This document shows, piece by piece, positions 8,690 through 16,956 of a DNA stretch of 32,094 nucleotides. Position 1 is the stretch's first letter, and the number at the start of each line of letters is the position of its first letter. This DNA is from Lachnospiraceae bacterium (lineage in GTDB: Bacteria; Bacillota; Clostridia; Lachnospirales; Lachnospiraceae). The stretch spans positions 1-32,094 of the forward strand of contig JAUNIR010000019.1 of the NCBI GenBank assembly GCA_030523345.1, read 5' to 3'. The notes beneath the pieces were generated by a model that was not told the origin of the DNA, did not search any database, and saw only the letters and a list, made by a program, of their open reading frames with translations. A program made the translations under genes and the position numbers.

Positions 8690-10456
8690 TTACTGTTTAT
8701 CTTCATCAATACATATAGATATATGAACATCCTTAAGCTGTTTTTCATCTACAGATGATGGAGCTCCCATCATGATGTCCTGAGCTGTTTTGTTCATTGG
8801 GAACGGAATAATTTCTCTAATGCTTTCTTCTCCAGCAATAAGCATAATCATTCTGTCCACGCCTGGAGCAATACCTGCATGTGGTGGTGCACCATAACAG
8901 AACGCATTATACATTGCAGGGAACTTCGCCTTAACGTCATCTTCCCCAAGACCTACAAGGCTAAATGCCTTAACCATTAATTCAGGATTATGATTTCTCA
9001 CAGCGCCTGATGAAAGTTCAACACCATTACAAACAAGGTCGTACTGATATGCGAGAATATCAAGTGGATCCATGTTTTCAAGGGCATCCATTCCTCCCTG
9101 AGGCATTGAAAATGGGTTATGACAGAATTCAAGTTCTCCTGACTCTTCACCTATCTCATACATTGGGAAATCAACTATCCAACAGAACTCGTAGCAGTCC
9201 TTTTTCATATGATTTTCTGAATTCTCACCAAGAAGCTTTCTAAGTACTCCCGCTGTCTTAAGGGCTGTAAGCTTAGGGCCAGCTGTAAGTCCAACAAAAT
9301 CGCCTGGCTTTAAAGAAAGTTTCTCTATAACATCTGCTTTGATTTCCTGAAGGAATTTAGCAATACCACCAACAATTTCTCCATTCTCATCAAGCTTAAA
9401 CCAGAAAGCCTTCTGCGCAGAAATAACTTCTACGTCAGCACAAATCTTATCAATTACCTTTCTAGTTGCATTAAATCCGTCAACAACTATCGCTTCAACT
9501 GTATTTCCTTCGAATGGGCCAAATCCACAACCTGAAAGAACATCTGTGGCATCCGTAAGTGTTAAATCTATTCTTAAATCTGGCTTATCAGAACCATACT
9601 TTTCCATTGAATCTCTAAATGAAATTCTCTTGAATGGTGCAGTAGATGCTGTTTTATATGTGCCATACTTCGCAAAAATTGGTGGAAGTACATCTTCGAT
9701 TACTGCAAAAACATCTTCCTGAGAAGCAAATGCCATTTCCATATCAAGCTGATAGAACTCTCCTGGCGAACGATCTGCTCTTGCGTCCTCATCTCTGAAA
9801 CATGGTGCAATCTGGAAATATCTATCAAAGCCAGAAGTCATAAGAATCTGCTTAAACTGCTGTGGTGCCTGTGGCAATGCGTAAAACTTTCCAGGATGGT
9901 TTCTAGCTGGAACAAGGTAATCTCTTGCTCCTTCAGGTGATGAACATGTAAGAATAGGAGTTGTGATTTCAAGGAAATCATGCTCATTCATGCTCTTTCT
10001 AAGTTCTGCAACTATTTTACTTCTAAGTACAATCTTAGATTTTACTTCAGGGTTTCTTAAATCGAGATAACGATATTTAAGTCTTGTTGTTTCATCTGCT
10101 TCCTTTGAACGATTGATTTCAAAAGGAAGTTCGTTGTATATACACTTACCAAGTACTTCGATTGCTGATGGCACTACCTCAATGTCACCTGTGTCAATCG
10201 CAGGGTTTTTATTTGATCTTTCTCTTACAACACCTGTAATAGAAAGGGTTGACTCATTATTCACTCCAGAAAGAGCATCCATCATCTCTTCTGTTTCTAC
10301 TACAACCTGAGTAATTCCGTAAAAATCTCTGAGAATTAAGAATCCAAGATTTTTACTAACTTTTCTCATATTATCGTAAAAACCTACTAATGTTACTGTT
10401 TGACCAACATGCTCCATTCTCAAATCATTACAAGTATGTGTTCTTGATTGTGTCAT
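8690..10456 (-). CDS. aspS: Aspartate-tRNA ligase
   Basis: This 588-residue class II aminoacyl-tRNA synthetase charges tRNA-Asp. It has an N-terminal OB-fold anticodon-binding domain (about 1-110). Class II motif 2 lies in FRDEDARADRSPGEF near 220. A bacterial-type GAD insertion occupies the middle, and motif 3 is in GIAPGVDRMIML near the C-terminus. Length and GAD insertion mark the bacterial AspRS form; whether it discriminates between tRNA-Asp and tRNA-Asn cannot be told here. The ATG has AAGAGGAA as ribosome site. It follows the HPr terminator by about 57 bases; no T-box leader fits in that space. It leads a two-gene unit with the methyltransferase. Confidence 0.97.
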   Translation of the reverse strand: MTQSRTHTCNDLRMEHVGQTVTLVGFYDNMRKVSKNLGFLILRDFYGITQVVVETEEMMDALSGVNNESTLSITGVVRERSNKNPAIDTGDIEVVPSAIEVLGKCIYNELPFEINRSKEADETTRLKYRYLDLRNPEVKSKIVLRSKIVAELRKSMNEHDFLEITTPILTCSSPEGARDYLVPARNHPGKFYALPQAPQQFKQILMTSGFDRYFQIAPCFRDEDARADRSPGEFYQLDMEMAFASQEDVFAVIEDVLPPIFAKYGTYKTASTAPFKRISFRDSMEKYGSDKPDLRIDLTLTDATDVLSGCGFGPFEGNTVEAIVVDGFNATRKVIDKICADVEVISAQKAFWFKLDENGEIVGGIAKFLQEIKADVIEKLSLKPGDFVGLTAGPKLTALKTAGVLRKLLGENSENHMKKDCYEFCWIVDFPMYEIGEESGELEFCHNPFSMPQGGMDALENMDPLDILAYQYDLVCNGVELSSGAVRNHNPELMVKAFSLVGLGEDDVKAKFPAMYNAFCYGAPPHAGIAPGVDRMIMLIAGEESIREIIPFPMNKTAQDIMMGAPSSVDEKQLKDVHISICIDEDKQ

Positions 10457-10513
10457 TTTGATTTCCTCTTTGTAAAAGTTTTTTATTAAAACAAATCTTT
10501 TCTAAAACGCAGA

Positions 10514-10542
10514 AAAACTAACCACAACTTGAGGTTAGTTTT
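10514..10542 (-). terminator. Intrinsic terminator after the HPr gene
   Basis: On the minus strand a perfect 10-base-pair stem (AAAACTAACC with GGTTAGTTTT) closes a 9-base loop, and the 3' arm runs into TTTTT. It begins 8 bases past the HPr stop codon, so the HPr gene forms a short transcript of its own and aspS needs its own promoter. Confidence 0.85.
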
Positions 10543-10549
10543 CACGATT

Positions 10550-10813
10550 CTATTCACCTAGTCCGTTTTCAACTGCTTCAACAAGGGCATTAAGTGCCTC
10601 TTCTTCATCAATTCCCTCACAGACAAATTCAACCTCGTCACCACACTTAACGCAAGCCCCAAGAACACTTAGTACGCTCTTCGCATTTGCTGTGTTCTCT
10701 CTACATGTAAACGTAATTAATGACTTAAACTGCATTGCCTCCTTACAAAGGATACCTGCAGGACGAAGATGTAACCCTGTGGGATTCTTCACTGTAACCT
10801 TTCGGCTAACCAT
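10550..10813 (-). CDS. HPr family phosphocarrier protein
   Basis: This 87-residue protein has the HPr fold and both regulatory sites: His15 in GLHLRPAG, phosphorylated by PTS enzyme I, and Ser46 in NAKSVL, the site used by HPr kinase in Gram-positives. With both present it could act in sugar PTS phosphotransfer and CcpA-dependent catabolite control; a Crh-type protein would lack His15. It carries five cysteines (23, 37, 54, 57, 66), unusual for HPr. The ATG has GGAGG 9 bases upstream. It has its own promoter and terminator and is not next to other PTS genes, so a specialised or regulatory role is possible. A second, canonical ptsH may exist elsewhere. Confidence 0.88.
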   Translation of the reverse strand: MVSRKVTVKNPTGLHLRPAGILCKEAMQFKSLITFTCRENTANAKSVLSVLGACVKCGDEVEFVCEGIDEEEALNALVEAVENGLGE

Positions 10814-10880
10814 GTCTTAAATCCTCCAATTTCTATATCATGAACCTGTTTGTTCAATAATACGAATCTACCAACTAAAA

Positions 10881-10909
10881 ATTATACTACAATACAACTT
10901 ATATCTCAA
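10881..10909 (-). promoter_or_regulatory. Sigma-A-type promoter of the HPr gene
   Basis: On the minus strand TTGAGA (10904-10909) is followed after exactly 17 bases by a consensus TATAAT (10881-10886), giving a start near 10874 and a leader of about 60 bases. The leader contains the small hairpin TGAAC-N6-GTTCA. The promoter lies between the glmM stop and the HPr start. Confidence 0.8.
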
Positions 10910-10917
10910 TATTCAGG

Positions 10918-12267
10918 CTATCGAATAACTTTTTCAATAAGTGCGGCAAGCTCTTTAGCTCTCTGATCGATAAGCTTCTGATCTTTTCCTTCAATCATTA
11001 CTCTTACAAGTGGTTCTGTTCCAGAAGGTCTTATAAGCACTCTGCCAGCTCCATTGCACTCTGCCTCAACTTTTTTAATAGCATCTGCAACTTCTTTGTA
11101 TTCCATATAAGAGTTCTTCTTATCTACTGGAACCTTTGCATTAACAAGCGCCTGTGGAAGTACTTCCATAACCTTTCTTAGTTCTGATAGTTTCTTTCCT
11201 GACTCTTTAATTACTTTTAATAAGTGAAGAGCTGACAAAAGACCATCACCTGTTGTATTCTCGTCGAGGAAAATAATGTGTCCGCTCTGTTCCCCGCCTA
11301 AATTTGCCCCCATTTCTTTCATACGTTCGAGAACATATCTATCTCCAACCTTAGTCTTCTCTATATTAATTCCTTTTTCATCACCCATAATGAAAAGGCC
11401 TAAATTACTCATTACAGTAGCAACTATCGTATCTTTCTTTAATACACCCTTTTCCTTCATGTAGCATCCAATGATTGCCATTATCTCATCGCCGTTAACA
11501 GCATCACCATTTTCATCTACGGCTAAAAGTCTGTCTGCATCACCATCAAATGCAAGTCCAACATCTGCACCTTCTGTCTTGACAGTACTCATTAAATCTT
11601 CAAGATGTGTTGATCCGCATCCGGCATTAATATTTGTTCCATCTGGATTATTATGAATTGCTACTAAATCTGCAGAAAGTTCAGTAAGTGTTTCTACCGA
11701 TGTCTTATAGCTCGCACCCTCAGCACAGTCAATAACTACTTTCATTCCTTTAAGATCTAATCCAGATGTATTAACCGCATATTTAACGTATTCTTTATAT
11801 GCGTCCAGATTATATGCAATTCTTCCTACTTCAGTTCCAGTCTTAAAATCTAGGCCTTCACAGTTACTTGAAACAATATTTTCTATTTTGTCCTCAACAC
11901 TGTCTGGTAACTTAAACCCATTTCCGTCAAAGAACTTGATACCATTAAATTCTACAGGATTATGCGATGCAGAAATAACAACACCTGCATCTGCAGTTCC
12001 AGTTCTTGTGAGATAAGCAACTGCTGGCGTTGGTAAAATTCCCAAATATTCAGCATCCGCTCCGACAGAACAGATACCCGCCATAAGAGCGTTAGCAAGC
12101 ATATCTCCCGATATTCTTGTATCGCATCCAACAAGAATTCTTGGACGATGGTCTGCATTTTTAGATAAAACATATGCACCTGCCATTCCAAGTTTCATAG
12201 CTAAATCAACTGTAAGTTCTTTATTTGCTATTCCTCGAACCCCATCAGTTCCGAACATTCTACCCAT
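10918..12267 (-). CDS. glmM: Phosphoglucosamine mutase
   Basis: This 449-residue enzyme interconverts glucosamine-6-phosphate and glucosamine-1-phosphate, on the path to UDP-GlcNAc for peptidoglycan. Features in order: N-terminal MFGTDGVRG, the phosphoserine loop ISASHNP with Ser101, the metal loop DGDADR near 240, the sugar loop GGEQSGH near 325, and the C-terminal phosphate-binding RPSGTEPLVRV. The ATG has GAGGAA upstream and starts 3 bases after the cdaR stop. The order cdaA-cdaR-glmM is conserved in Firmicutes, and GlmM is known to bind and modulate CdaA in several species. Confidence 0.97.
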   Translation of the reverse strand: MGRMFGTDGVRGIANKELTVDLAMKLGMAGAYVLSKNADHRPRILVGCDTRISGDMLANALMAGICSVGADAEYLGILPTPAVAYLTRTGTADAGVVISASHNPVEFNGIKFFDGNGFKLPDSVEDKIENIVSSNCEGLDFKTGTEVGRIAYNLDAYKEYVKYAVNTSGLDLKGMKVVIDCAEGASYKTSVETLTELSADLVAIHNNPDGTNINAGCGSTHLEDLMSTVKTEGADVGLAFDGDADRLLAVDENGDAVNGDEIMAIIGCYMKEKGVLKKDTIVATVMSNLGLFIMGDEKGINIEKTKVGDRYVLERMKEMGANLGGEQSGHIIFLDENTTGDGLLSALHLLKVIKESGKKLSELRKVMEVLPQALVNAKVPVDKKNSYMEYKEVADAIKKVEAECNGAGRVLIRPSGTEPLVRVMIEGKDQKLIDQRAKELAALIEKVIR

Positions 12268-12270
12268 TAT

Positions 12271-13593
12271 TTATTCCTCGACATTCTCTGCGTTTTCAGT
12301 TTTTTCTGTATTATTTATTATAACTTCAAGATTTACTTGCGTAACTTGAGTTACTCCCGATGGAAGTGTCAACAATACAATTCCGTCATTATCACCTGCG
12401 TATATTTCATTTTCAGTAACTTCTTCGCCTTCTTCTACACGTGGTGTGAGAGTAGTTGCATCTATTTCTGCAATAATGTCATTATGAAGTAACTTGTCAA
12501 GATCATCCTGTAATCCAGCTACTTCGATATTTAAGCTATCTTCGCCATAAACAACATGTGCGTTATATCCTTCCGGAAGATTCGTTACTGTTATATTTCT
12601 TATTGGTAAACTAACTACAGTGCTATCGTGCTGTTCGACTACTACTTCAATATTAACATTTCCGTCAAAACTCTTATCAGCAAGAACAATTCCCTTTGGT
12701 AAAAGGTTCTGTATGTTTACTACATTTGTCACATTATCCGTAGCGCCATCAATAAGCATTACATCATCTGGAATCTTTATTGAACTTATTGATTCAAACG
12801 CACTTCCATTTCCTGCAACAACTACACTTGACGGCTCACATATTACAGTGCCAGTTGCTCCATATCCAACCGCTGCCGTTCCAACAAAATATGCGGTAAT
12901 AGGTATTTCTTTTGTCTCAAGAATTTCTACAGACGTTCTTATTTCCTTCTTTGAAATAGAAATAGCTTCATCATCTATTACCTCTCCATCCTTGTTATAT
13001 AAAGTAACAATACATGAGGTTGTAAAGCTTTCATTCATCCCTGCATAATCAACTGTAATTTCAGCTTTACTGACTGTTCCTACTTTTGATTCTGGGCCTG
13101 ACACTTTAATTACGTCTACGACTGGTGTTATTTTGCCAGGAATATTTCCTCCTGCCACACTACCTTCTGTATTTATTGCAAGCTTTAACTGTTTGTCCTT
13201 CTTTTCCTCTATTATTACAGATAAATTAGCCGTTTTAGATGTAATTGAATTAATCTTGTCAGAATATCTTGTCGACTTAAGTTCAATCGGCACAGTATTC
13301 ATGAAAGTAATATTCTTCATATCAGCTGTGGCCCTAATATTGTCCTTCGTAAGGGCTTCAATAATTGATCTCTCTGCGGAAATCACAACAGATATTGTAT
13401 CGCTTCCATCTGCAACTTCAAATGTCTTACCTTCTCCTGTAATGGCTGAAGCATTTACTATCTCAACAGGAATACCTGTATACAATCTTGTAATTACAGG
13501 ATCATCAACATTTACCACTATAATCCATAATACAATGGCTCCTAAAACTGAAAGGATTTTAAGGCCGATATTATTTGTCAGAATTTTTTTCAT
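12271..13593 (-). CDS. cdaR: CdaR, YbbR-domain regulator of the c-di-AMP cyclase
   Basis: This 440-residue protein has one N-terminal membrane helix (about 9-28, IGLKILSVLGAIVLWIIVV) followed by an extracytoplasmic region of repeated YbbR domains and an acidic Glu/Asn-rich tail. CdaR modulates the diadenylate cyclase CdaA at the membrane. The frame stays open 38 codons further upstream, but I chose the ATG at 13591-13593: it has a strong GGAAGGGATGG site, places the membrane helix at the N-terminus as in the family, and avoids a long unrelated extension. It overlaps the end of cdaA by 23 bases, implying coupled translation. Confidence 0.93.
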   Translation of the reverse strand: MKKILTNNIGLKILSVLGAIVLWIIVVNVDDPVITRLYTGIPVEIVNASAITGEGKTFEVADGSDTISVVISAERSIIEALTKDNIRATADMKNITFMNTVPIELKSTRYSDKINSITSKTANLSVIIEEKKDKQLKLAINTEGSVAGGNIPGKITPVVDVIKVSGPESKVGTVSKAEITVDYAGMNESFTTSCIVTLYNKDGEVIDDEAISISKKEIRTSVEILETKEIPITAYFVGTAAVGYGATGTVICEPSSVVVAGNGSAFESISSIKIPDDVMLIDGATDNVTNVVNIQNLLPKGIVLADKSFDGNVNIEVVVEQHDSTVVSLPIRNITVTNLPEGYNAHVVYGEDSLNIEVAGLQDDLDKLLHNDIIAEIDATTLTPRVEEGEEVTENEIYAGDNDGIVLLTLPSGVTQVTQVNLEVIINNTEKTENAENVEE

Positions 13594-14467
13594 TTTTCGA
13601 CCATCCCTTCCAGAAGCGGAGCTTCTTTTCTTCGTATACTTTATTCTGCAGAAGTTCAAGTTTTTCCTTAAGTTCTGCTGCATCAAGATTTCTATATAAT
13701 TCTCCACCCATTGCTACAGAAACTTTACCTGTTTCTTCTGATACAACAACTGTGAGTGAATCTGTAACTTCTGAAATACCAACGGCCGCTCTATGTCTTG
13801 TTCCAAGTTCTTTCGATAGCTCTCGATTATCCGAAAGTGGTAAATAACATGTGGCAGCCACAATTCTATTTCCTCTCACAACAATAGCACCATCATGAAG
13901 TGGTGTATTATGCTCAAAAATATTAATCAAAAGCTGTGATGAAATGATAGAATCTATCGCAATACCAGTTCTCTCATACTCTATAAGTGAGTCGTTGTTT
14001 TCAATAACAATGAGTGCACCCGTTTTTGCTCTGCCCATTGCATATGAAGCATGAATTATAGCATCACATGTTTCATCTGAAAAAAGCTCATCTGCAATTT
14101 TAGAAGCTTCAAACTGGAATATATTTGAAAAAACATTTCGTCTACCAAGAGATTCAAGTGCTTTTCTTAACTCTGGCTGGAACACTACAATAAGAGCAGT
14201 AACCGCTACACTAAAAAGGTTCCTCGTAATCCAGAGTATTGTTGACATGTTAAAAAGAGCAGCAAGAATAACAAAACCAAGGATCACTACAATTCCTTTC
14301 ATAAGTGCCCATGCTTTTGTATTCTTAATCCACACAAGAACATTATATATAAGAACAGAAATGATAATAATTTCAACAACATCTGTCCACATAACGTCTG
14401 GAAAATGGATATTGGTAAGATATTTACCACTAAATGATGCTAATTTATTAAAAAAGTGACCTGTCAT
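13571..14467 (-). CDS. cdaA: Diadenylate cyclase CdaA
   Basis: This 298-residue membrane enzyme makes cyclic di-AMP from two ATP. Three hydrophobic helices fill about residues 30-97, followed by a cytoplasmic DAC domain with the two signature motifs DGA (192-194) and RHR (224-226), so it should be active. The ATG has AAGGG 6 bases upstream. It is followed by overlapping cdaR and then glmM, the conserved Firmicutes arrangement. c-di-AMP in this group controls potassium and osmolyte transport and affects wall homeostasis. No c-di-AMP riboswitch is visible in the window. Confidence 0.96.
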   Translation of the reverse strand: MTGHFFNKLASFSGKYLTNIHFPDVMWTDVVEIIIISVLIYNVLVWIKNTKAWALMKGIVVILGFVILAALFNMSTILWITRNLFSVAVTALIVVFQPELRKALESLGRRNVFSNIFQFEASKIADELFSDETCDAIIHASYAMGRAKTGALIVIENNDSLIEYERTGIAIDSIISSQLLINIFEHNTPLHDGAIVVRGNRIVAATCYLPLSDNRELSKELGTRHRAAVGISEVTDSLTVVVSEETGKVSVAMGGELYRNLDAAELKEKLELLQNKVYEEKKLRFWKGWSKNEKNSDK

Positions 14468-14476
14468 CTATAACCC

Positions 14477-15388
14477 TTAACGGCTACCCCTTCTGACATC
14501 TACACCAAATCTAGGAATAGCCTTTACATAGTAAATATAATCTTCATCTTCAAACTGAACATATTCAGCTCTGCTGTAATCTACATTGTGAACAAATAAT
14601 TGCATCACAAATACTAAAATCATCGAAATAATCATTGATACAATTGCACCAACAATGCTAATTTCTGCATCTAAAACACTTGAACCAATAATAATTACAA
14701 TCAATCCAGAAATTCCACTTACTGCAAGCGCAACCTGCCATGAGAAATCAAAGCTTAATCTTTTAATCACATTCGCTAAAACAACTATAAGTGCACATAC
14801 TATAACTAAAAGAATCATTGTCTTATTATTAAGTACATTATCAATTACGGATTTAATTCCTGACAACGCACCTTCTACAGAAAACTCTGCATTCAGCTGA
14901 CTTGACATGTTATCAATACCTTTAATTATAAAATAGACAACTGTTCCACAGCATACAGAAATAAATGATAATGGGGATCCTATAAATCCAAGAGCAAGTG
15001 GCACTACATACGGAATCTTCAATGCAAAGAAAATAGGTGTAATTACTACTGCTATAGCTTCCTTTGGTGTAAATCTAAAATATAGAACAAACATGATGAG
15101 GAAAACCATACCTACCACTGCTGCCACCTGAATTGACAAATCATACATATGAAGCAGAATGAATAAAGCATCAATTACAATCGTAAAATTCAGTGGAAGA
15201 AATGCAGCAATTATAGCAACTACAATCACTATTATAGGATTGGAGAGTTTGTCCATAAATCCTAATCCTGAATTGATCATTATAATTGATACCAAAGCCA
15301 AAATGAAATGTCCTACCGGATTTATATACATTTCAAGCCTTGAATATATTTCAAGTATTCTTTCTCTTAATTCTGAGATTGCTTCCAT
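14477..15388 (-). CDS. Uncharacterised polytopic membrane protein
   Basis: I do not recognise a named family. The 303-residue protein has a short amphipathic N-terminus, then about eight to nine hydrophobic segments between residues 25 and 270, and a hydrophilic tyrosine- and acid-rich C-terminal tail (SRAEYVQFEDEDYIYYVK) that should be cytoplasmic. No nucleotide-binding, catalytic or transport motif stands out. The ATG has AGGGGAT close upstream. It is 17 bases downstream of another small membrane protein and 9 bases upstream of cdaA, so it is likely co-expressed with the c-di-AMP cyclase. I recall similar tail sequences in unnamed Clostridia proteins, but cannot confirm this here. Confidence 0.7.
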   Translation of the reverse strand: MEAISELRERILEIYSRLEMYINPVGHFILALVSIIMINSGLGFMDKLSNPIIVIVVAIIAAFLPLNFTIVIDALFILLHMYDLSIQVAAVVGMVFLIMFVLYFRFTPKEAIAVVITPIFFALKIPYVVPLALGFIGSPLSFISVCCGTVVYFIIKGIDNMSSQLNAEFSVEGALSGIKSVIDNVLNNKTMILLVIVCALIVVLANVIKRLSFDFSWQVALAVSGISGLIVIIIGSSVLDAEISIVGAIVSMIISMILVFVMQLFVHNVDYSRAEYVQFEDEDYIYYVKAIPRFGVDVRRGSR

Positions 15389-15405
15389 CTTATCCCCTAT
15401 CTCTA

Positions 15406-15786
15406 TTAAAACTCATTATAAAGAGTTTTTAATGCTGCCTTATAATTCTCTATATGTTTTTTCGCTCTGTTGTGTTTATATAAAGCTACAAAGAAAGAAA
15501 TAACAACATATATTGCAAGAAATATAAGATATCTTTTTAATACATCCTGTGCGAACGCCATGATATCCATTTTATAGAATTCAACCATAAATGTCTCAAG
15601 ATCATATAACATATACATGGCAAATATAAGGGCAAACGCGATTGTTCCATAAATCGCTCCCTTAAGAACTTCAAATCCCATATAGTCGCCTCTAAAATAT
15701 CCATTAATGGCAAGGTCTTCTTTTCCTTCTCCATCTTCATACACAGAGACTGCTGTCATTAATATAATCTTGTCTTTACTAAGCAT
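15406..15786 (-). CDS. Small uncharacterised membrane protein
   Basis: This 126-residue protein of unknown function starts with a soluble segment (LSKDKIILMTAVSVYEDGEG, then INGYFRGDY) and has two membrane segments, about 43-62 and 86-105, ending in a basic cytoplasmic tail. The ATG has AAGAGG 7 bases upstream. It lies 11 bases downstream of the yvyF-like gene and 17 bases upstream of the larger membrane protein, and the two probably act as a pair. No enzyme motif is visible. Confidence 0.7.
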   Translation of the reverse strand: MLSKDKIILMTAVSVYEDGEGKEDLAINGYFRGDYMGFEVLKGAIYGTIAFALIFAMYMLYDLETFMVEFYKMDIMAFAQDVLKRYLIFLAIYVVISFFVALYKHNRAKKHIENYKAALKTLYNEF

Positions 15787-15797
15787 TATCTAGCCTC

Positions 15798-16205
15798 TTA
15801 TTTATTGTCAAGGAATCTCATTCTTGGTGATTCTCTTACAGGTGCCTGTGGACGACTCTGAGCAGGTCTGCGGCCTGCTGCTGCCAAACCATTTGCAAGT
15901 TCTAATTTACATCTATCGCAATAACGACCTGATGCAATTGGAGTACCACATGTCTCGCAAACAACACCTATTCCTGAATCTGTGTCAAATACAAGTCTTT
16001 CTTCTCTAACCCACTGACGAATCTGTGCCTCATCTACACCACATTTCTCAGAAACCTGCTTTATAGAAGCTCCTTTATTTTCTCTAACGAATTCCTTAAC
16101 TTCATTAAACTGCTTATCTGCTGCCTCTCTACATGTAGGGCAGATAGGAAGTCCCCCGATATAGTTATAAATCTTTCCACATTTTCTACAATTCTTTACG
16201 TTCAT
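15798..16205 (-). CDS. YvyF-like flagellar-operon zinc-ribbon protein
   Basis: This 135-residue protein has an N-terminal Cys4 motif (Cys6, Cys9, Cys22, Cys25), a central helix-turn-helix-like stretch (ASIKQVSEKCGVDEAQIRQW, about 46-65), a second Cys4 motif (83, 86, 96, 99) and a basic, proline-rich tail. It matches the family annotated as flagellar operon protein (TIGR03826/YvyF), found in Bacillus between comFC and flgM; here it also directly follows comFC. I chose the ATG at 16203-16205, with GGAGG 5 bases upstream. The frame opens at a TTG four codons earlier, but that codon overlaps the ribosome site. Role unknown; a regulatory part in motility is plausible. Confidence 0.82.
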   Translation of the reverse strand: MNVKNCRKCGKIYNYIGGLPICPTCREAADKQFNEVKEFVRENKGASIKQVSEKCGVDEAQIRQWVREERLVFDTDSGIGVVCETCGTPIASGRYCDRCKLELANGLAAAGRRPAQSRPQAPVRESPRMRFLDNK

Positions 16206-16235
16206 AATATCCTCCAAGCAATTTTATATAATTCG

Positions 16236-16919
16236 TTAAACATCTATACCAATGCTTAACGACACACAATATACATGCTGAAACCCAGATGATTTTAACA
16301 CTGCCGTGGCATTACTCATTGTTGCCCCCGTTGTATATATATCATCTATAAGCATAGCTGATAAATATTGTACCTTATCCCGGCGTATTTTGAAAGCATT
16401 TTTTAAATTTCCATCTCTTTCTAAAACACCTAAATTCTTTTGTTTTTCTGTTTTTTTGGTTCTAATTAATAATTTATTATCGACTGGGATTTTTGTGAGA
16501 TGTGATATCTCTTTCGCGATAAGAAAAGCCTGATTAAATCCACGTTTTCTTAATTTTGATTTATGGAGTGGAATAGGTATTATTACATCTACTCTCCACT
16601 TAATGATTTTTTCTGATAAATTAGCTACTATTTCTTTTGCATAAAACCGAGCATACTCTTTTCTTCCACCATACTTAAACCGGTAGATGCTTTTTCTCAT
16701 AACATCATCATATACAAATACTGCTCGCCCCTCATCGAATGGCACTGTTCTCATCTTACATGTATTGCAAAGAATCTCATCAGACGTCACCATTTTCTTA
16801 CCACACTTTATACAGTACGGGGCCTTTACAAGCGTAAATTTTTGTCTGCACTCAGGACATATTAACTCTCCTCGTTCAACTACGATGTCATGGCAAGCGG
16901 GACATCGCCTCGGGAACAT
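16236..16919 (-). CDS. comFC: ComF family phosphoribosyltransferase-like protein
   Basis: This 227-residue protein has an N-terminal zinc-binding part with several Cys pairs (CPACHD, CPEC, CIKCGKK, CNTC) and a C-terminal phosphoribosyltransferase-type domain with the PRPP-loop motif MLIDDIYTTGATM. ComFC-type proteins are needed for DNA uptake in competent bacteria and act on the cytosolic side of imported DNA. The ATG used here has no nearby ribosome site. A perfect AGGAGG at 16951-16956 instead points to an in-frame ATA at 16938-16940, which would add seven residues. It follows recD2 directly and precedes the yvyF-like gene, as in part of the Bacillus comF region. Confidence 0.88.
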   Translation of the reverse strand: MFPRRCPACHDIVVERGELICPECRQKFTLVKAPYCIKCGKKMVTSDEILCNTCKMRTVPFDEGRAVFVYDDVMRKSIYRFKYGGRKEYARFYAKEIVANLSEKIIKWRVDVIIPIPLHKSKLRKRGFNQAFLIAKEISHLTKIPVDNKLLIRTKKTEKQKNLGVLERDGNLKNAFKIRRDKVQYLSAMLIDDIYTTGATMSNATAVLKSSGFQHVYCVSLSIGIDV

Positions 16920-16937
16920 TATATCTATTATATTCTC

Positions 16938-16956
16938 TATATTTTATATTCCTCCT
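16938..16956 (-). promoter_or_regulatory. Strong ribosome site pointing to an ATA start for comFC
   Basis: AGGAGG (16951-16956) sits 10 bases before an in-frame ATA and 31 bases before the first ATG of comFC. Frame reading from the ATA gives (M)ENIIDIMFPRRCPAC, with an amphipathic N-terminal helix typical of ComF proteins. The recD2 stop (TAA, 16944-16946) lies between site and ATA. The alternative is initiation at the ATG with a very long spacer or by coupling to recD2 termination. Confidence 0.5.

Noticed and set aside
10457-10549. T-box or other riboswitch leader for aspS
   Set aside because: Only about 57 bases separate the HPr terminator from the aspS ATG, too short for a T-box, and no specifier stem or T-box motif is seen.
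10831-10850. TGAAC-N6-GTTCA in the HPr leader, resembling a LexA box
   Set aside because: The spacing between GAAC and GTTC is 6 rather than 4 bases, and the gene is not an expected SOS target. It is more likely a small leader hairpin.
13594-13707. N-terminal extension of 38 codons on cdaR
   Set aside because: It overlaps the DAC-domain end of cdaA in another frame, is unlike YbbR proteins, and the internal ATG at 13593 has a strong ribosome site and puts the membrane helix at the N-terminus.
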